From Bacilli bacterium (GTDB taxonomy: Bacteria; Bacillota; Bacilli; Tumebacillales; JAQBPP01): a DNA stretch of 18,649 nt. Shown piece by piece: positions 7,165 through 14,352 of this stretch. Numbering within the stretch: the stretch's first letter is position 1; each line of letters begins with the position of its first letter. The DNA lies in contig JAQBPP010000075.1 in assembly GCA_028287455.1 (NCBI GenBank), positions 1 through 18,649 on the forward strand, written 5' to 3'. The notes beneath the pieces are model-generated. The model saw only the letters and a list, made by a program, of their open reading frames with translations, was not told the DNA's origin and did no database searches. The translations under genes and the position numbers were made by a program.

Positions 7165-7759
7165 GGTCGGCTTACTGGGCCATCAATTTCAGATCCCGCA
7201 GACCTTTTGGAACAGCGGACTGTGCATTTTGCTCATCGGCATCACCATCAAATTGATGGATGACTGGTTGGATCAGGAGTTTGATGAGTGTGTAGGAAAA
7301 AAAACTGTCGCGCGCAAATTAGGCAAATCAGCGCTGCCTTATTCACTTCTGCTCGCTGTGCTGTCCGCGGTAGTTAATCCGCCGCTTGCGATCAGTTTAT
7401 TTCTAGCCAGCTACAGTGTCGGGATGGCCTTCCAGTTTACTGATCGCATGCCAACCGGACTGCCAGGGTATGGAGAAGCAGCAATATCCTTCGTTGTAGG
7501 GTGCTGTTTAATCGGTGTGCCGCTGATGGGATGGGGCATAGTGATGATGCTCACCGTTCAGCTGCTCGATGACATTTTGGATTCAAAGCTTGATAAACAG
7601 TCAGGTCAACAAAATTTTGTGGTAAAAGTGGGCATCGTGGAAGGAAGTTTATTATTTTTTCTCCTGTTCGTATCCAGTATTCTGCTGAACGCATTTGAAA
7701 CTTGTCTCGTGCTGATTGCGATGCCCATTATTGCCCTGTCTCAGGAGTGGAGAGGATAA
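7145..7759 (+). CDS. Compact UbiA-like integral membrane protein
   Basis: A 204-residue polytopic membrane protein with about six hydrophobic stretches. Two aspartate-rich motifs stand out: MDDWLDQEFD at 38-47, just after the first membrane segment, and LDDILDSKLD at 141-150. Their spacing and surroundings resemble the NDxxDxxxD and DxxxD motifs of UbiA prenyltransferases, which bind Mg-diphosphate of the prenyl donor. The stretch KKTVARKLGKS after motif 1 resembles the basic segment that follows the motif in UbiA. At about 200 residues it is much shorter than the usual 280-300, lacking the last membrane helices. The first codon of motif 1 is Met rather than Asn. ATG 7145 has GAGGTGAAAG just upstream, inside the GTPase gene. 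A prenyl- or lipid-modifying role is inferred; a non-enzymatic scaffold is an alternative. Confidence 0.65.
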   Translation: MYGVWFKVGLLGHQFQIPQTFWNSGLCILLIGITIKLMDDWLDQEFDECVGKKTVARKLGKSALPYSLLLAVLSAVVNPPLAISLFLASYSVGMAFQFTDRMPTGLPGYGEAAISFVVGCCLIGVPLMGWGIVMMLTVQLLDDILDSKLDKQSGQQNFVVKVGIVEGSLLFFLLFVSSILLNAFETCLVLIAMPIIALSQEWRG

Positions 7760-7760
7760 A

Positions 7761-7991
7761 ATGGGGTTCGAAACAATGAATCAATATTTATTAGGGTTCT
7801 TACTGATTCTTTTATTGGGTCTGACAGCCGGTTATGCAATCGGAAGAAGAGCAGGTTTTCGCCAGGGCTTTGCTAGTGGCCAGGCGCAAGATAAACTGAT
7901 GCTGCGTGCACGCGCTTATGAGCTCGGCTATTGTCCGATCTGTCAAGATGCTCAGCATCAGGATGCTCACAGTGAAAACTGCAAAGAGTAG
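7761..7991 (+). CDS. Small glycine-zipper membrane protein with CxxC/His tail
   Basis: A 76-residue protein, not recognised. A single N-terminal membrane helix (about 9-28) carries glycines exactly every fourth residue: G20, G24, G28, G32, G36, G40. This continuous glycine zipper extends into a basic cytoplasmic-looking helix (GRRAGFRQGF). The tail contains C58-P-I-C61, H66, H70 and C74, a spacing that could bind a metal. ATG 7761 follows AGAGGATAAA and begins one base after the upstream stop; the frame is open upstream to 7716 but without need. It is the last member of the spoVK cluster before a 67-base gap to hflX. Zipper-driven oligomerisation and zinc binding are inferences from the pattern. 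Confidence 0.7.
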   Translation: MGFETMNQYLLGFLLILLLGLTAGYAIGRRAGFRQGFASGQAQDKLMLRARAYELGYCPICQDAQHQDAHSENCKE

Positions 7992-8012
7992 GCTGGTAGT
8001 CAGCCTGCCTAT
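7990..8012 (+). terminator. Weak hairpin after the spoVK cluster
   Basis: AGGCTG (7990-7995) pairs with CAGCCT (8001-8006) around a 5-base loop. The following sequence GCCTATTTGTT is only mildly T-rich. It could be a weak terminator or attenuator between the small glycine-zipper gene and hflX; read-through is likely. Confidence 0.35.
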
Positions 8013-8058
8013 TTGTTAAAATAAAGTAATCTGATCGAATTAAAAAGAGGCGAGTTAA

Positions 8059-9339
8059 TTGCATGTTATCGATTCGGGCCAGACGGAAAAGGTGATTCTA
8101 GCTGGTCTGCACAGTTCGCATGAGGCAGGTCAGAACTGGGAGTTGTACTGGGCTGAACTCAGAGGCCTGGTAGAAACTGCTGGCGGAGAAGTGGTCAGCG
8201 AAGTGATCCAAAATCGTGATCTGGTGAATCCGTCGACCGTATTTGGCTCTGGCAAAATCAAGGAGCTGGCGGCAGTCTGCGAGGAACTTTCCGCTGACAT
8301 GGTGGTATTTCAAGGCGAGCTCACTCCAGCTCAAGTCCGTACATTGGATCGGATTCTCCCTTGCCGTGTGATTGATCGCACACAGGTGATCCTGGATATC
8401 TTCGCTGAACGGGCTCGTTCACATGAAGGCAAATTGCAAGTGGAATTCGCACAACTTAAATATTTACTGCCGCGGTTAAGCGGCAAAGGCGCTGCGCTTT
8501 CGCGTCTAGGTGCAGGCATTGGAACGCGAGGTCCTGGTGAGACAAAGCTGGAAACCGATCGCAGGCATATCCGCAGCAGAATGGATGAAATAAGGGAACA
8601 TATCAAACAGGTCGGGACTGTACGAAAAACGCAGCGGCAAACTCGTTTGCGCAATCAAATTCCTCGTATCGCCTTGGTGGGATATACGAATTCAGGCAAG
8701 ACTTCCTTGCTGCGCGCGTTGATTAAACATACGCAAGGAGCAGAAAGTGAGATTGTCGGGCGGAACCGTCTGTTTGATACACTGGATCCCACTTCACGCA
8801 AGTTAAACCTGCAGATCGGCAAGGAAGCAGTAATAACGGATACGGTCGGTTTCATTCAACAACTGCCGCACTCGTTAATTGATGCGTTTCGCAGTACACT
8901 GGAGGAGACGCTGGAGGCAGATCTTCTGCTTCACGTGGTGGATGCCAGCCATCCTTTTTTTCACCAACAGATGGAAACGGTCTATCAAGTATTGGATGAA
9001 ATAAGATGGGCGAAATGCCCCGTAATTACCGTCTATAATAAAATCGATTTGGTTCCTGGCCTCTGGCAGCTGCCAGATCCGAAATCAGTACTCAGTATCC
9101 GAACCTCCACTGAAACAGGCATTGGGCTTGATCAACTCGTAGATGCGGTGCGACAAACCCTTTCATCTAATTATATTCAGTTGAATTTGTTGATCCCGTT
9201 TCAGAATGGGGATGTGCTCGCCAGACTCTATCAAGGGGGATGGATTCTCAAGCGAGAAGAAATGGAAAACGGCACACACCTGGAAGTTAAAATTCCTCAA
9301 GAATGGGAGAATTTCTTTCTTCCGTTTCATACTACTTAA
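8059..9339 (+). CDS. hflX: HflX, ribosome-associated GTPase
   Basis: A 426-residue protein of standard HflX length and layout. The N-terminal domain contains NPSTVFGSGKIKEL and DRTQVILDIFAERARSHEGK. A glycine-rich linker (GIGTRGPGETKLETDRR) leads into the GTPase domain with G1 GYTNSGKTS at 208-216, G3 DTVGF at 261-265 and G4 NKID at 327-330. A short C-terminal domain follows. HflX (YnbA in B. subtilis) splits stalled or hibernating 70S ribosomes under stress. The start is TTG 8059, preceded by AGAGGCGAG at about 8046-8054; the next codons encode HVIDSG. The following gene begins 12 bases after the stop, giving an hflX-ynbB pair as in B. subtilis. Confidence 0.95.
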   Translation: MHVIDSGQTEKVILAGLHSSHEAGQNWELYWAELRGLVETAGGEVVSEVIQNRDLVNPSTVFGSGKIKELAAVCEELSADMVVFQGELTPAQVRTLDRILPCRVIDRTQVILDIFAERARSHEGKLQVEFAQLKYLLPRLSGKGAALSRLGAGIGTRGPGETKLETDRRHIRSRMDEIREHIKQVGTVRKTQRQTRLRNQIPRIALVGYTNSGKTSLLRALIKHTQGAESEIVGRNRLFDTLDPTSRKLNLQIGKEAVITDTVGFIQQLPHSLIDAFRSTLEETLEADLLLHVVDASHPFFHQQMETVYQVLDEIRWAKCPVITVYNKIDLVPGLWQLPDPKSVLSIRTSTETGIGLDQLVDAVRQTLSSNYIQLNLLIPFQNGDVLARLYQGGWILKREEMENGTHLEVKIPQEWENFFLPFHTT

Positions 9340-9351
9340 GGAAGTGCAGCC

Positions 9352-10623
9352 TTGTACGAACAGATTTCTGCATCGATCGACGAATTGTTGGATCTAGCCG
9401 AACGCGAAGTGAGATCCAGATTTGAAACGATTGACAAAATCGCTTATTCAAATCAAAGTCGAGTGTTAGATGCTTTCAGGCATCACCGAGTAGCCGATTA
9501 CCATTTGCACTCGTCAACAGGTTACGGTTTTAATGATGCAGGGCGTGAAATGATTGACACTTTGTATGCTTCTGTGTTTGGAACGGAAGCTGCTTTGGTG
9601 CGTCCTCATCTGGTGTCCGGGACGCATGCCTTAACTGCCGCTCTATTTGGTCTTTTGCGGCCAGGGGATCATTTGTTGTTTCTGACGGGGAATCCATACG
9701 ATACCCTGCAAGGCGTAACAGGCCTCAGGGAGGAACGCGGGTCGCTTAAGGAGTGGGGCATTGATACCTCAGTTTGTCCGTTAGCACCGGGTGGACAAGT
9801 AGATTATGAGCAGGCCGGACGCTTAGTGAGGGCTGCTACCAAAGTGGTCGCTTTGCAGCGCAGCAGCGGTTATGACTGGCGGCCGTCATTCACGGTTGAT
9901 GAGTTGGAACAGATGATTCACTGGGCTCGCGAATATGCCCCGCAGGCATACATTATCGTTGACAATTGTTATGGAGAGTTCGTTGAGCAGCGTGAACCGT
10001 CTCATGCAGGAGCCGACTTGGTCGTCGGATCGCTGATCAAAAATCCAGGCGGCGGGCTGGCGCACTCGGGCGGATATTTAGCCGGAAACAAAACTTGTGT
10101 GGAGTTAGCATCCTTGCATCTGACCGCACCGGGAATCGGAGCTGAACAGGGTGCGAGTTTAGGACAAAACCGCGGCATCCTGCAAGGACTGTTTCTGGCG
10201 CCCCATGTCGTGTCCGGCGCGTTAAAAGGATCACTGCTTGCAGCGAATGTATTTGGCAGGTTAGGATTAAAAACCAAGCCGTTATGGACAGATCCCAGAA
10301 CCGATTTAATTCAGGCGATTGAATGGGGAAGCAGCGAAGCGCTCATTTTATTTTGCCAAGCGGTGCAAGCTGCCTCGCCGATTGATTCCGGAGCGAATCC
10401 GCAGCCTTGGGATATGCCAGGTTATGACCATCAAGTGATCATGGCAGCAGGAACATTCGTCCAAGGCGCCACGCTTGAATTGTCAGCGGATGGACCCATT
10501 CGTGCTCCTTACATCGGTTATCTGCAAGGTGGATTGACTTACGAACATTGCAAATATGCCCTGAAACACATTCTTCTTTCTCTGCATCTCAATGGTTTGA
10601 TTTCAATTGACGACCTTTGCTAG
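9352..10623 (+). CDS. ynbB: YnbB, PLP-dependent methionine gamma-lyase/aluminium-resistance family
   Basis: A fold-type I pyridoxal-phosphate enzyme of 423 residues, the usual length. Visible family features are YHLHSSTGYGFND, RPHLVSGTHALTAALFGLLRPGD in the cofactor-binding region, the IIVDNCYGEFVE strand with the ring-binding Asp, and SLIKNPGGG with the Schiff-base lysine at K230. The family is annotated as methionine gamma-lyase or, historically, aluminium-resistance protein; the true substrate is not settled. The start is TTG 9352, with AAGGAAGTG beginning within the hflX stop region. It forms an operon with hflX and lies directly before glnR, the conserved Bacilli order. No terminator is seen between it and the glnR promoter. 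Confidence 0.92.
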   Translation: MYEQISASIDELLDLAEREVRSRFETIDKIAYSNQSRVLDAFRHHRVADYHLHSSTGYGFNDAGREMIDTLYASVFGTEAALVRPHLVSGTHALTAALFGLLRPGDHLLFLTGNPYDTLQGVTGLREERGSLKEWGIDTSVCPLAPGGQVDYEQAGRLVRAATKVVALQRSSGYDWRPSFTVDELEQMIHWAREYAPQAYIIVDNCYGEFVEQREPSHAGADLVVGSLIKNPGGGLAHSGGYLAGNKTCVELASLHLTAPGIGAEQGASLGQNRGILQGLFLAPHVVSGALKGSLLAANVFGRLGLKTKPLWTDPRTDLIQAIEWGSSEALILFCQAVQAASPIDSGANPQPWDMPGYDHQVIMAAGTFVQGATLELSADGPIRAPYIGYLQGGLTYEHCKYALKHILLSLHLNGLISIDDLC

Positions 10624-10630
10624 TTGGTGA

Positions 10631-10647
10631 TGTAAGTATCGTTAACA
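10631..10647 (+). promoter_or_regulatory. GlnR/TnrA box upstream of glnRA
   Basis: TGTAAGTATCGTTAACA fits the TGTNA-N7-TNACA consensus perfectly. It sits just upstream of the -35 box, at about -50 relative to the expected start. In B. subtilis, GlnR bound to feedback-inhibited glutamine synthetase represses glnRA through such sites. A clear second box was not found downstream. Confidence 0.85.
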
Positions 10648-10652
10648 TTTAT

Positions 10653-10682
10653 TTGACAAGGAACTACCATACATTATATACT
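10653..10682 (+). promoter_or_regulatory. SigA-type promoter of glnRA
   Basis: A perfect TTGACA (10653-10658) is followed after 18 bases by TATACT (10677-10682), or after 16 by TATATA (10675-10680). The -35 box begins 5 bases after the GlnR/TnrA box. Confidence 0.8.
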
Positions 10683-10732
10683 TATTGTAATAAGCTGAGG
10701 GAAATGTCTTTGTAGGAGGAGGTTCCTTTATA

Positions 10733-11164
10733 ATGAGTGATTCGATCCGTCGAAACTTGGCCCTTTTTCCGATTGGCATTGTGCAAAAACTCACAGATTT
10801 AAGTGCCCGACAAATTCGGTATTATGAGCAGCATAAACTGATCGAACCTTTAAGAACTGAGGGAAATCAGCGTTTGTTTTCTTTTAATGATGTAGAGCGC
10901 TTACTTGAGATCAAACGATTAATCGATCAAGGGTTAAATATTTCAGGCATTAAGAAGGTATTAGGAACAGCAGAAGAGGCGGCCGAATCTAGCGCGCTGC
11001 AGACTGAAACGGTGGATGAACATGCTGAGGATCGTCTTACTGTGAAGGATCTGTCTGAGGAAGAGCTGCACGATCTATTGAAAAAGGAATTGCTGACCCA
11101 AGCTGGCCGCTCCGGATTGCAAAACACTTTAATCGCTGGCCAATTATCACGTTTTTATCAATAG
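10733..11164 (+). CDS. glnR: GlnR, MerR-family nitrogen repressor
   Basis: A 143-residue MerR-family protein. The winged-helix DNA-binding domain (about 12-80) contains FPIGIVQKLTDLSARQIRYYEQHKLIEP and the LFSFNDVERLLEI wing. A variable Glu-rich linker follows. The C-terminus IAGQLSRFYQ resembles the short GlnR tail that senses feedback-inhibited glutamine synthetase. It is about eight residues longer than B. subtilis GlnR, mostly in the linker. ATG 10733 is preceded by a strong AGGAGGAGG. It is co-transcribed with glnA 18 bases downstream, behind a promoter with a GlnR/TnrA box, so autorepression under nitrogen excess is expected. Confidence 0.95.
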   Translation: MSDSIRRNLALFPIGIVQKLTDLSARQIRYYEQHKLIEPLRTEGNQRLFSFNDVERLLEIKRLIDQGLNISGIKKVLGTAEEAAESSALQTETVDEHAEDRLTVKDLSEEELHDLLKKELLTQAGRSGLQNTLIAGQLSRFYQ

Positions 11165-11182
11165 GAATGCGGGGGCTGACAG

Positions 11183-12520
11183 ATGAATCACGGATTCTCT
11201 CGTGCAGATATCGGGCGGATGGTCGAACAACAGAATGTGCGGTATTTACGTCTTCAGTTTACTGATTTATTGGGCGTTATCAAAAATGTTGAGGTGCCAA
11301 TATCGCAGCTGCATAAGGCATTGGACAATAAAATTATGTTTGACGGCTCTTCAATTGAAGGCTTTGTCCGCATTGAAGAATCGGATATGTATCTATATCC
11401 CGATCTGAACACCTGGCTGGTGTTTCCCTGGGGTTCAGAGCACGGAAAAGTAGCCAGGCTGATTTGTGACATCTATATGCCGGACGGAAAACCATTTAGC
11501 GGGGATCCGCGTGGGATTTTAAAACAAACAGTCACTCAAGCCCAGGCAATGGGATACAGCCGATTTAATGTCGGTCCCGAACCTGAATTTTTCCTGTTTA
11601 AACTGGATGAACAAGGTAATCCGACCACGCAGGTCAATGACAATGGCAGTTATTTTGATCTGGCGCCTGTTGATCTTGGCGAAAACTGCCGGCGGGAAAT
11701 TGTCCTGGTATTGGAAGAAATGGGATTCGAGATTGAAGCCTCTCACCATGAAGTGGCCATTGGTCAGCATGAAATCGACTTTAAATATACAGATGCGGTT
11801 ACGGCAGCAGACAACATTATGACCTTCAAATTGGTGGTGAAGACTGTAGCCAGACAGCATGGGCTGCATGCCACTTTTATGCCAAAACCGTTATTTGGCA
11901 TCAATGGGTCAGGGATGCATTGCCACCAGTCGCTGTTCCGCGGGGAGAAAAACGCATTTTTTGATGAAAAAGATGAATTAGGACTCTCACAGGACGCTCG
12001 CCATTATTTAGCTGGTATTCTGGCTCATGCGCGTGGTTTTGCAGCGGTTACGAATCCAACAGTGAACTCCTATAAACGATTGGTGCCTGGTTATGAAGCG
12101 CCTTGCTATATTGCCTGGAGCGCCAAAAACAGGTCACCGCTGGTTAGAGTTCCAGCTTCCAGAGGACTCTCTACCCGGATCGAACTGCGAAACCCGGATC
12201 CAACCTGCAATCCCTATCTGGCGTTATCTGCTATGCTCGCTTCAGGGCTCGATGGCATTCGTCGCCAGCTGCCGCTGGCTGATCCGATCAATCGCAATAT
12301 CTACGTGTTAAATGAAATCGAACGTGAGCGAGCTGGCATTCCTTCTTTGCCTGCTGATTTAAAAGAAGCGCTGGATGAACTGATCCAGGACTCAGTGCTG
12401 CGCGAAGCATTGGGCGTTCATGCATTAACCCATTTTGTAGAGGCAAAATTAATTGAATGGGATATGTACCGAACATCTGTTTCTGAGTGGGAAAGGGACC
12501 AATACTTGAGCACTTATTAG
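11183..12520 (+). CDS. glnA: Glutamine synthetase type I-alpha
   Basis: A 445-residue class I glutamine synthetase, converting glutamate, ammonia and ATP to glutamine in a cytoplasmic dodecamer. Signatures are MFDGSSIEGF at 52-61, GPEPEFFLF with metal-ligand glutamates E133 and E135, HHEVAIGQHEI about 188-198, NGSGMHCHQS 241-250, and the glutamate flap around NPTVNSYKRLVPGYEAP (E305). R63 in FVRIEESD corresponds to the arginine (R62 in B. subtilis) needed for feedback inhibition. The length and the absence of the adenylylation insert make this GSI-alpha. In B. subtilis this enzyme also controls GlnR and TnrA. The ribosome site is weakish (GGGGG). It is the last gene before a strong bidirectional terminator. 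Confidence 0.97.
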   Translation: MNHGFSRADIGRMVEQQNVRYLRLQFTDLLGVIKNVEVPISQLHKALDNKIMFDGSSIEGFVRIEESDMYLYPDLNTWLVFPWGSEHGKVARLICDIYMPDGKPFSGDPRGILKQTVTQAQAMGYSRFNVGPEPEFFLFKLDEQGNPTTQVNDNGSYFDLAPVDLGENCRREIVLVLEEMGFEIEASHHEVAIGQHEIDFKYTDAVTAADNIMTFKLVVKTVARQHGLHATFMPKPLFGINGSGMHCHQSLFRGEKNAFFDEKDELGLSQDARHYLAGILAHARGFAAVTNPTVNSYKRLVPGYEAPCYIAWSAKNRSPLVRVPASRGLSTRIELRNPDPTCNPYLALSAMLASGLDGIRRQLPLADPINRNIYVLNEIERERAGIPSLPADLKEALDELIQDSVLREALGVHALTHFVEAKLIEWDMYRTSVSEWERDQYLSTY

Positions 12521-12542
12521 AAGTGGAAGGCACCTAACGTCG

Positions 12543-12578
12543 AAACCCGAGCGAGATGATCACTCTCGCCCGGGTTTT
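12543..12578. terminator. Bidirectional terminator between glnA and lexA
   Basis: AAACCCGAGCGAGA (12543-12556) pairs with TCTCGCCCGGGTTT (12564-12577), a 14-bp stem with one mismatch and a 7-base loop, followed by TTTT. It lies between convergent glnA and lexA. On the minus strand the T tract is short. Confidence 0.88.
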
Positions 12579-12595
12579 ACTGTTTGAATCCTATT

Positions 12596-13210
12596 TTAGT
12601 GAATGGATCGAAAGACACCAATCACTTTGCCAAGGATGGACACATTACGATAATACAACGGACTTAATGCGGCATTCTCAGGCTGCAGCCGAATTCGGTC
12701 TGCTTCTTTATAAAAACGTTTCACGGTGGCCTCTTCCTCTTCGGTCATCGCCACCACAATGTCTCCGTTATTGGCAGATGACTGCTGCCGAACGATCACC
12801 ATATCCCGATCCAAAATGCCAGCTTCAATCATCGAGTCTCCTTGAACATTCAATAAAAAAACACTGCTGTCACCGACATAACTCTTCGGCAGTGGAAAGT
12901 ACTCTTCAATATTCTCGATGGCTGTAATCGGAGAACCTGCCGTTACCTTGCCAATTACGGGAGCCATCACTGTTGAGAATTGAAACTGCGACATCGAGTC
13001 CTCATCTAATACTTCGATTGCACGCGGTTTAGTGGGATCACGTCTTATTAAACCCTTCTGTTCAAGCCTTGCCAGGTGGCCGTGGACGGTCGAACTGGAT
13101 GCTAGTCCAACTGCGTCACCGATTTCCCGTACGGATGGGGGATAGCCCTTATCCCTTACTTCATTTTTAATAAAATCGATAATGGCTTGCTGACGTTTGG
13201 AAACCTTCAT
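12596..13210 (-). CDS. lexA: LexA, SOS repressor
   Basis: A 204-residue transcriptional repressor and self-cleaving serine protease. The N-terminal winged helix (1-65) includes SVREIGDAVGLASSSTVHGHL. The hinge is acidic. The S24 peptidase domain shows the A91-G92 cleavage site in VTAGSP, nucleophile S126 in QGDSMIEAG and general-base K164 in ATVKRF, all matching B. subtilis LexA positions closely. Two starts are possible: ATG 13210 and GTG 13213 immediately before it, both served by GGAGGAG; ATG gives the canonical MKVSKRQ start. RecA-stimulated autocleavage after DNA damage relieves repression. The gene is divergent from yneA, and the shared region holds LexA boxes, so autoregulation is expected. 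Confidence 0.97.
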   Translation of the reverse strand: MKVSKRQQAIIDFIKNEVRDKGYPPSVREIGDAVGLASSSTVHGHLARLEQKGLIRRDPTKPRAIEVLDEDSMSQFQFSTVMAPVIGKVTAGSPITAIENIEEYFPLPKSYVGDSSVFLLNVQGDSMIEAGILDRDMVIVRQQSSANNGDIVVAMTEEEEATVKRFYKEADRIRLQPENAALSPLYYRNVSILGKVIGVFRSIH

Positions 13211-13248
13211 CACTAGCGCTCCTCCAACACTACCTTATTCTGACAAAA

Positions 13249-13278
13249 ATTATAACATAGTTGTACAAAAAAATACAA
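13249..13278 (-). promoter_or_regulatory. Promoter of lexA
   Basis: On the minus strand TTGTAT (13278-13273) and a perfect TATAAT (13254-13249) are 18 bases apart. The -35 box overlaps the leftmost LexA-box-like site at 13277-13288, consistent with autorepression. Confidence 0.7.
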
Positions 13279-13288
13279 ACATAAGTTC
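13277..13288. promoter_or_regulatory. LexA box 1 (near-consensus)
   Basis: AAACataaGTTC differs from the Gram-positive LexA (DinR) core GAAC-N4-GTTC at one position. It abuts the lexA -35 box. Confidence 0.55.
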
Positions 13289-13297
13289 TTATTTTTG

Positions 13298-13326
13298 TTG
13301 ACAAGAACGTTTGTTCTTATTATGAT
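13298..13326 (+). promoter_or_regulatory. Promoter of yneA-like gene
   Basis: A perfect TTGACA (13298-13303) is followed after 17 bases by TATGAT (13321-13326). The spacer contains the perfect LexA box, so bound LexA would block RNA polymerase. Confidence 0.85.
13305..13316. promoter_or_regulatory. LexA box 2 (perfect consensus)
   Basis: GAACgtttGTTC is an exact match to the LexA/DinR core and extends to AGAAC...GTTCT. It lies between the -35 and -10 boxes of the yneA promoter. Confidence 0.92.
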
Positions 13327-13341
13327 AGGGATACACAATAC

Positions 13342-13353
13342 GAACATACATTC
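13342..13353. promoter_or_regulatory. LexA box 3 (near-consensus)
   Basis: GAACatacATTC, preceded by C as in the CGAAC consensus, has one mismatch in the right half. It lies downstream of the yneA -10 box, within the early transcribed region. Confidence 0.6.
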
Positions 13354-13394
13354 TATTTAATTCAGTTTTTGTTGCCATCAGGAGGCGCTAGTCA

Positions 13395-13766
13395 ATGAAT
13401 TCCACCAGTTACGCATTTTGTATCCAATCATCAGCTGACACTCGCAAACGTTTAAAAAAACAGCGCAGCAAATTTGTTGATCGAACCCATAGGCTCATTC
13501 GCAGTTGTCTGTTATCCATTGCTGCTTTTGCTATTATTCTGGGTGCTTCTTTTTTGCTGATCAATCAACCCGCTGCAGAGGGTTCCGCGCCGTTACAAAC
13601 CATTCTGGTACAACCGGGAGATACTTTATGGTCGCTCGCTGCTGATTATTCCAGTGGAATGGATCCCCGGGAATGGGTGAACGAGACAATGCGAATTAAT
13701 CATCTAAGCAGCAGTACGATTCAAGCCGGGTTTCATTTGCAGATCCATGCGCATGTATCCAATTAA
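13395..13766 (+). CDS. yneA: YneA-like SOS cell-division suppressor
   Basis: A 123-residue protein with a basic N-terminal segment (RKRLKKQRSK), one membrane helix at about 37-57, and an extracytoplasmic LysM domain at about 69-119 (ILVQPGDTLWSLA ... GFHLQI). This architecture and the position divergent from lexA match B. subtilis YneA (about 105 residues), which delays septation during SOS. Here the cytoplasmic N-terminal extension is longer. ATG 13395 has AGGAGG at 13380-13385. The promoter carries a perfect LexA box in its spacer plus another near-consensus site downstream, so DNA-damage induction is strongly predicted. Identity rests on architecture and context, since YneA sequences diverge quickly. 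No partner genes (yneB, ynzC) follow. Confidence 0.85.
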   Translation: MNSTSYAFCIQSSADTRKRLKKQRSKFVDRTHRLIRSCLLSIAAFAIILGASFLLINQPAAEGSAPLQTILVQPGDTLWSLAADYSSGMDPREWVNETMRINHLSSSTIQAGFHLQIHAHVSN

Positions 13767-13798
13767 GTAAACAAAATTAATTTTGCCCCTGGATCGGC

Positions 13799-14338
13799 TC
13801 ATTTTAATGCATAGAAAAACACCACTGCACATCCAGCGACTAGCAGCAGTTTAATTAGCGTTGTCATCAGTTGGCTCAATAAGGAAACTGCCCCTACTTT
13901 TGCGACGACAGTCAGATCTCTGATCTTCCTAACGCGCAGAAGTTCAGCAGCCATTGCTCCAATTGCGGGCCCTATGAAGATACCTAGTAAGGGAGTTAGC
14001 AGCAGGGGTCCGAGGATCGCCCCGATTACCGCTCCGATAACAGCCCATTTTGTCCCACCGACTCGAAGTGTACTCATGCTCGTTGCGAATGTATCGATTA
14101 ACAGAAGCAGTGCGATTGTAAGAACTACTGCAATCCAGGCTGCAATACTTAGGTGTTGAAATCCGGCAATTGCTCCATACAGAAGTGGGGAAGCGGCTAT
14201 AAATATCCAGCTTGGCAATAGAGGTACAATTGTGCAAATTATTGCCAGCAGAAATAGAAGACTCGTTATAATTGCTGCTATCATGACAGGGTGCACACCA
14301 CCATGGTTATGATGAATTGTCACAAATTCATTGATCAC
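13799..14338 (-). CDS. DUF456-family membrane protein
   Basis: A polytopic membrane protein of up to 179 residues. It shows the hallmarks of DUF456: an N-terminal hydrophobic hairpin (LLAIICTIVPLLPSWIFIAASPLLYG), then a conserved Gly-rich block (GGTKWAVIGAVIGAILGPLLL), then GIFIGPAIGAMAAELL. Function is unknown. The start is uncertain: GTG 14338 has only a weak AAAGAACAG upstream, and ATG 14284 (residue 19, MIAAIITSLLF) would also give a complete domain. It is the last gene of a three-gene minus-strand run, 14 bases after the DUF3892 gene, and converges on yneA. Confidence 0.75.
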   Translation of the reverse strand: MINEFVTIHHNHGGVHPVMIAAIITSLLFLLAIICTIVPLLPSWIFIAASPLLYGAIAGFQHLSIAAWIAVVLTIALLLLIDTFATSMSTLRVGGTKWAVIGAVIGAILGPLLLTPLLGIFIGPAIGAMAAELLRVRKIRDLTVVAKVGAVSLLSQLMTTLIKLLLVAGCAVVFFYALK

Positions 14339-14352
14339 TCATTGTCTGTTCT

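Noticed and set aside
13772..13785. 14-base palindrome CAAAATTAATTTTG as a terminator between yneA and the DUF456 gene
   Set aside because: The stem is almost all A/T with no loop and no GC core, so it would be a very weak hairpin.
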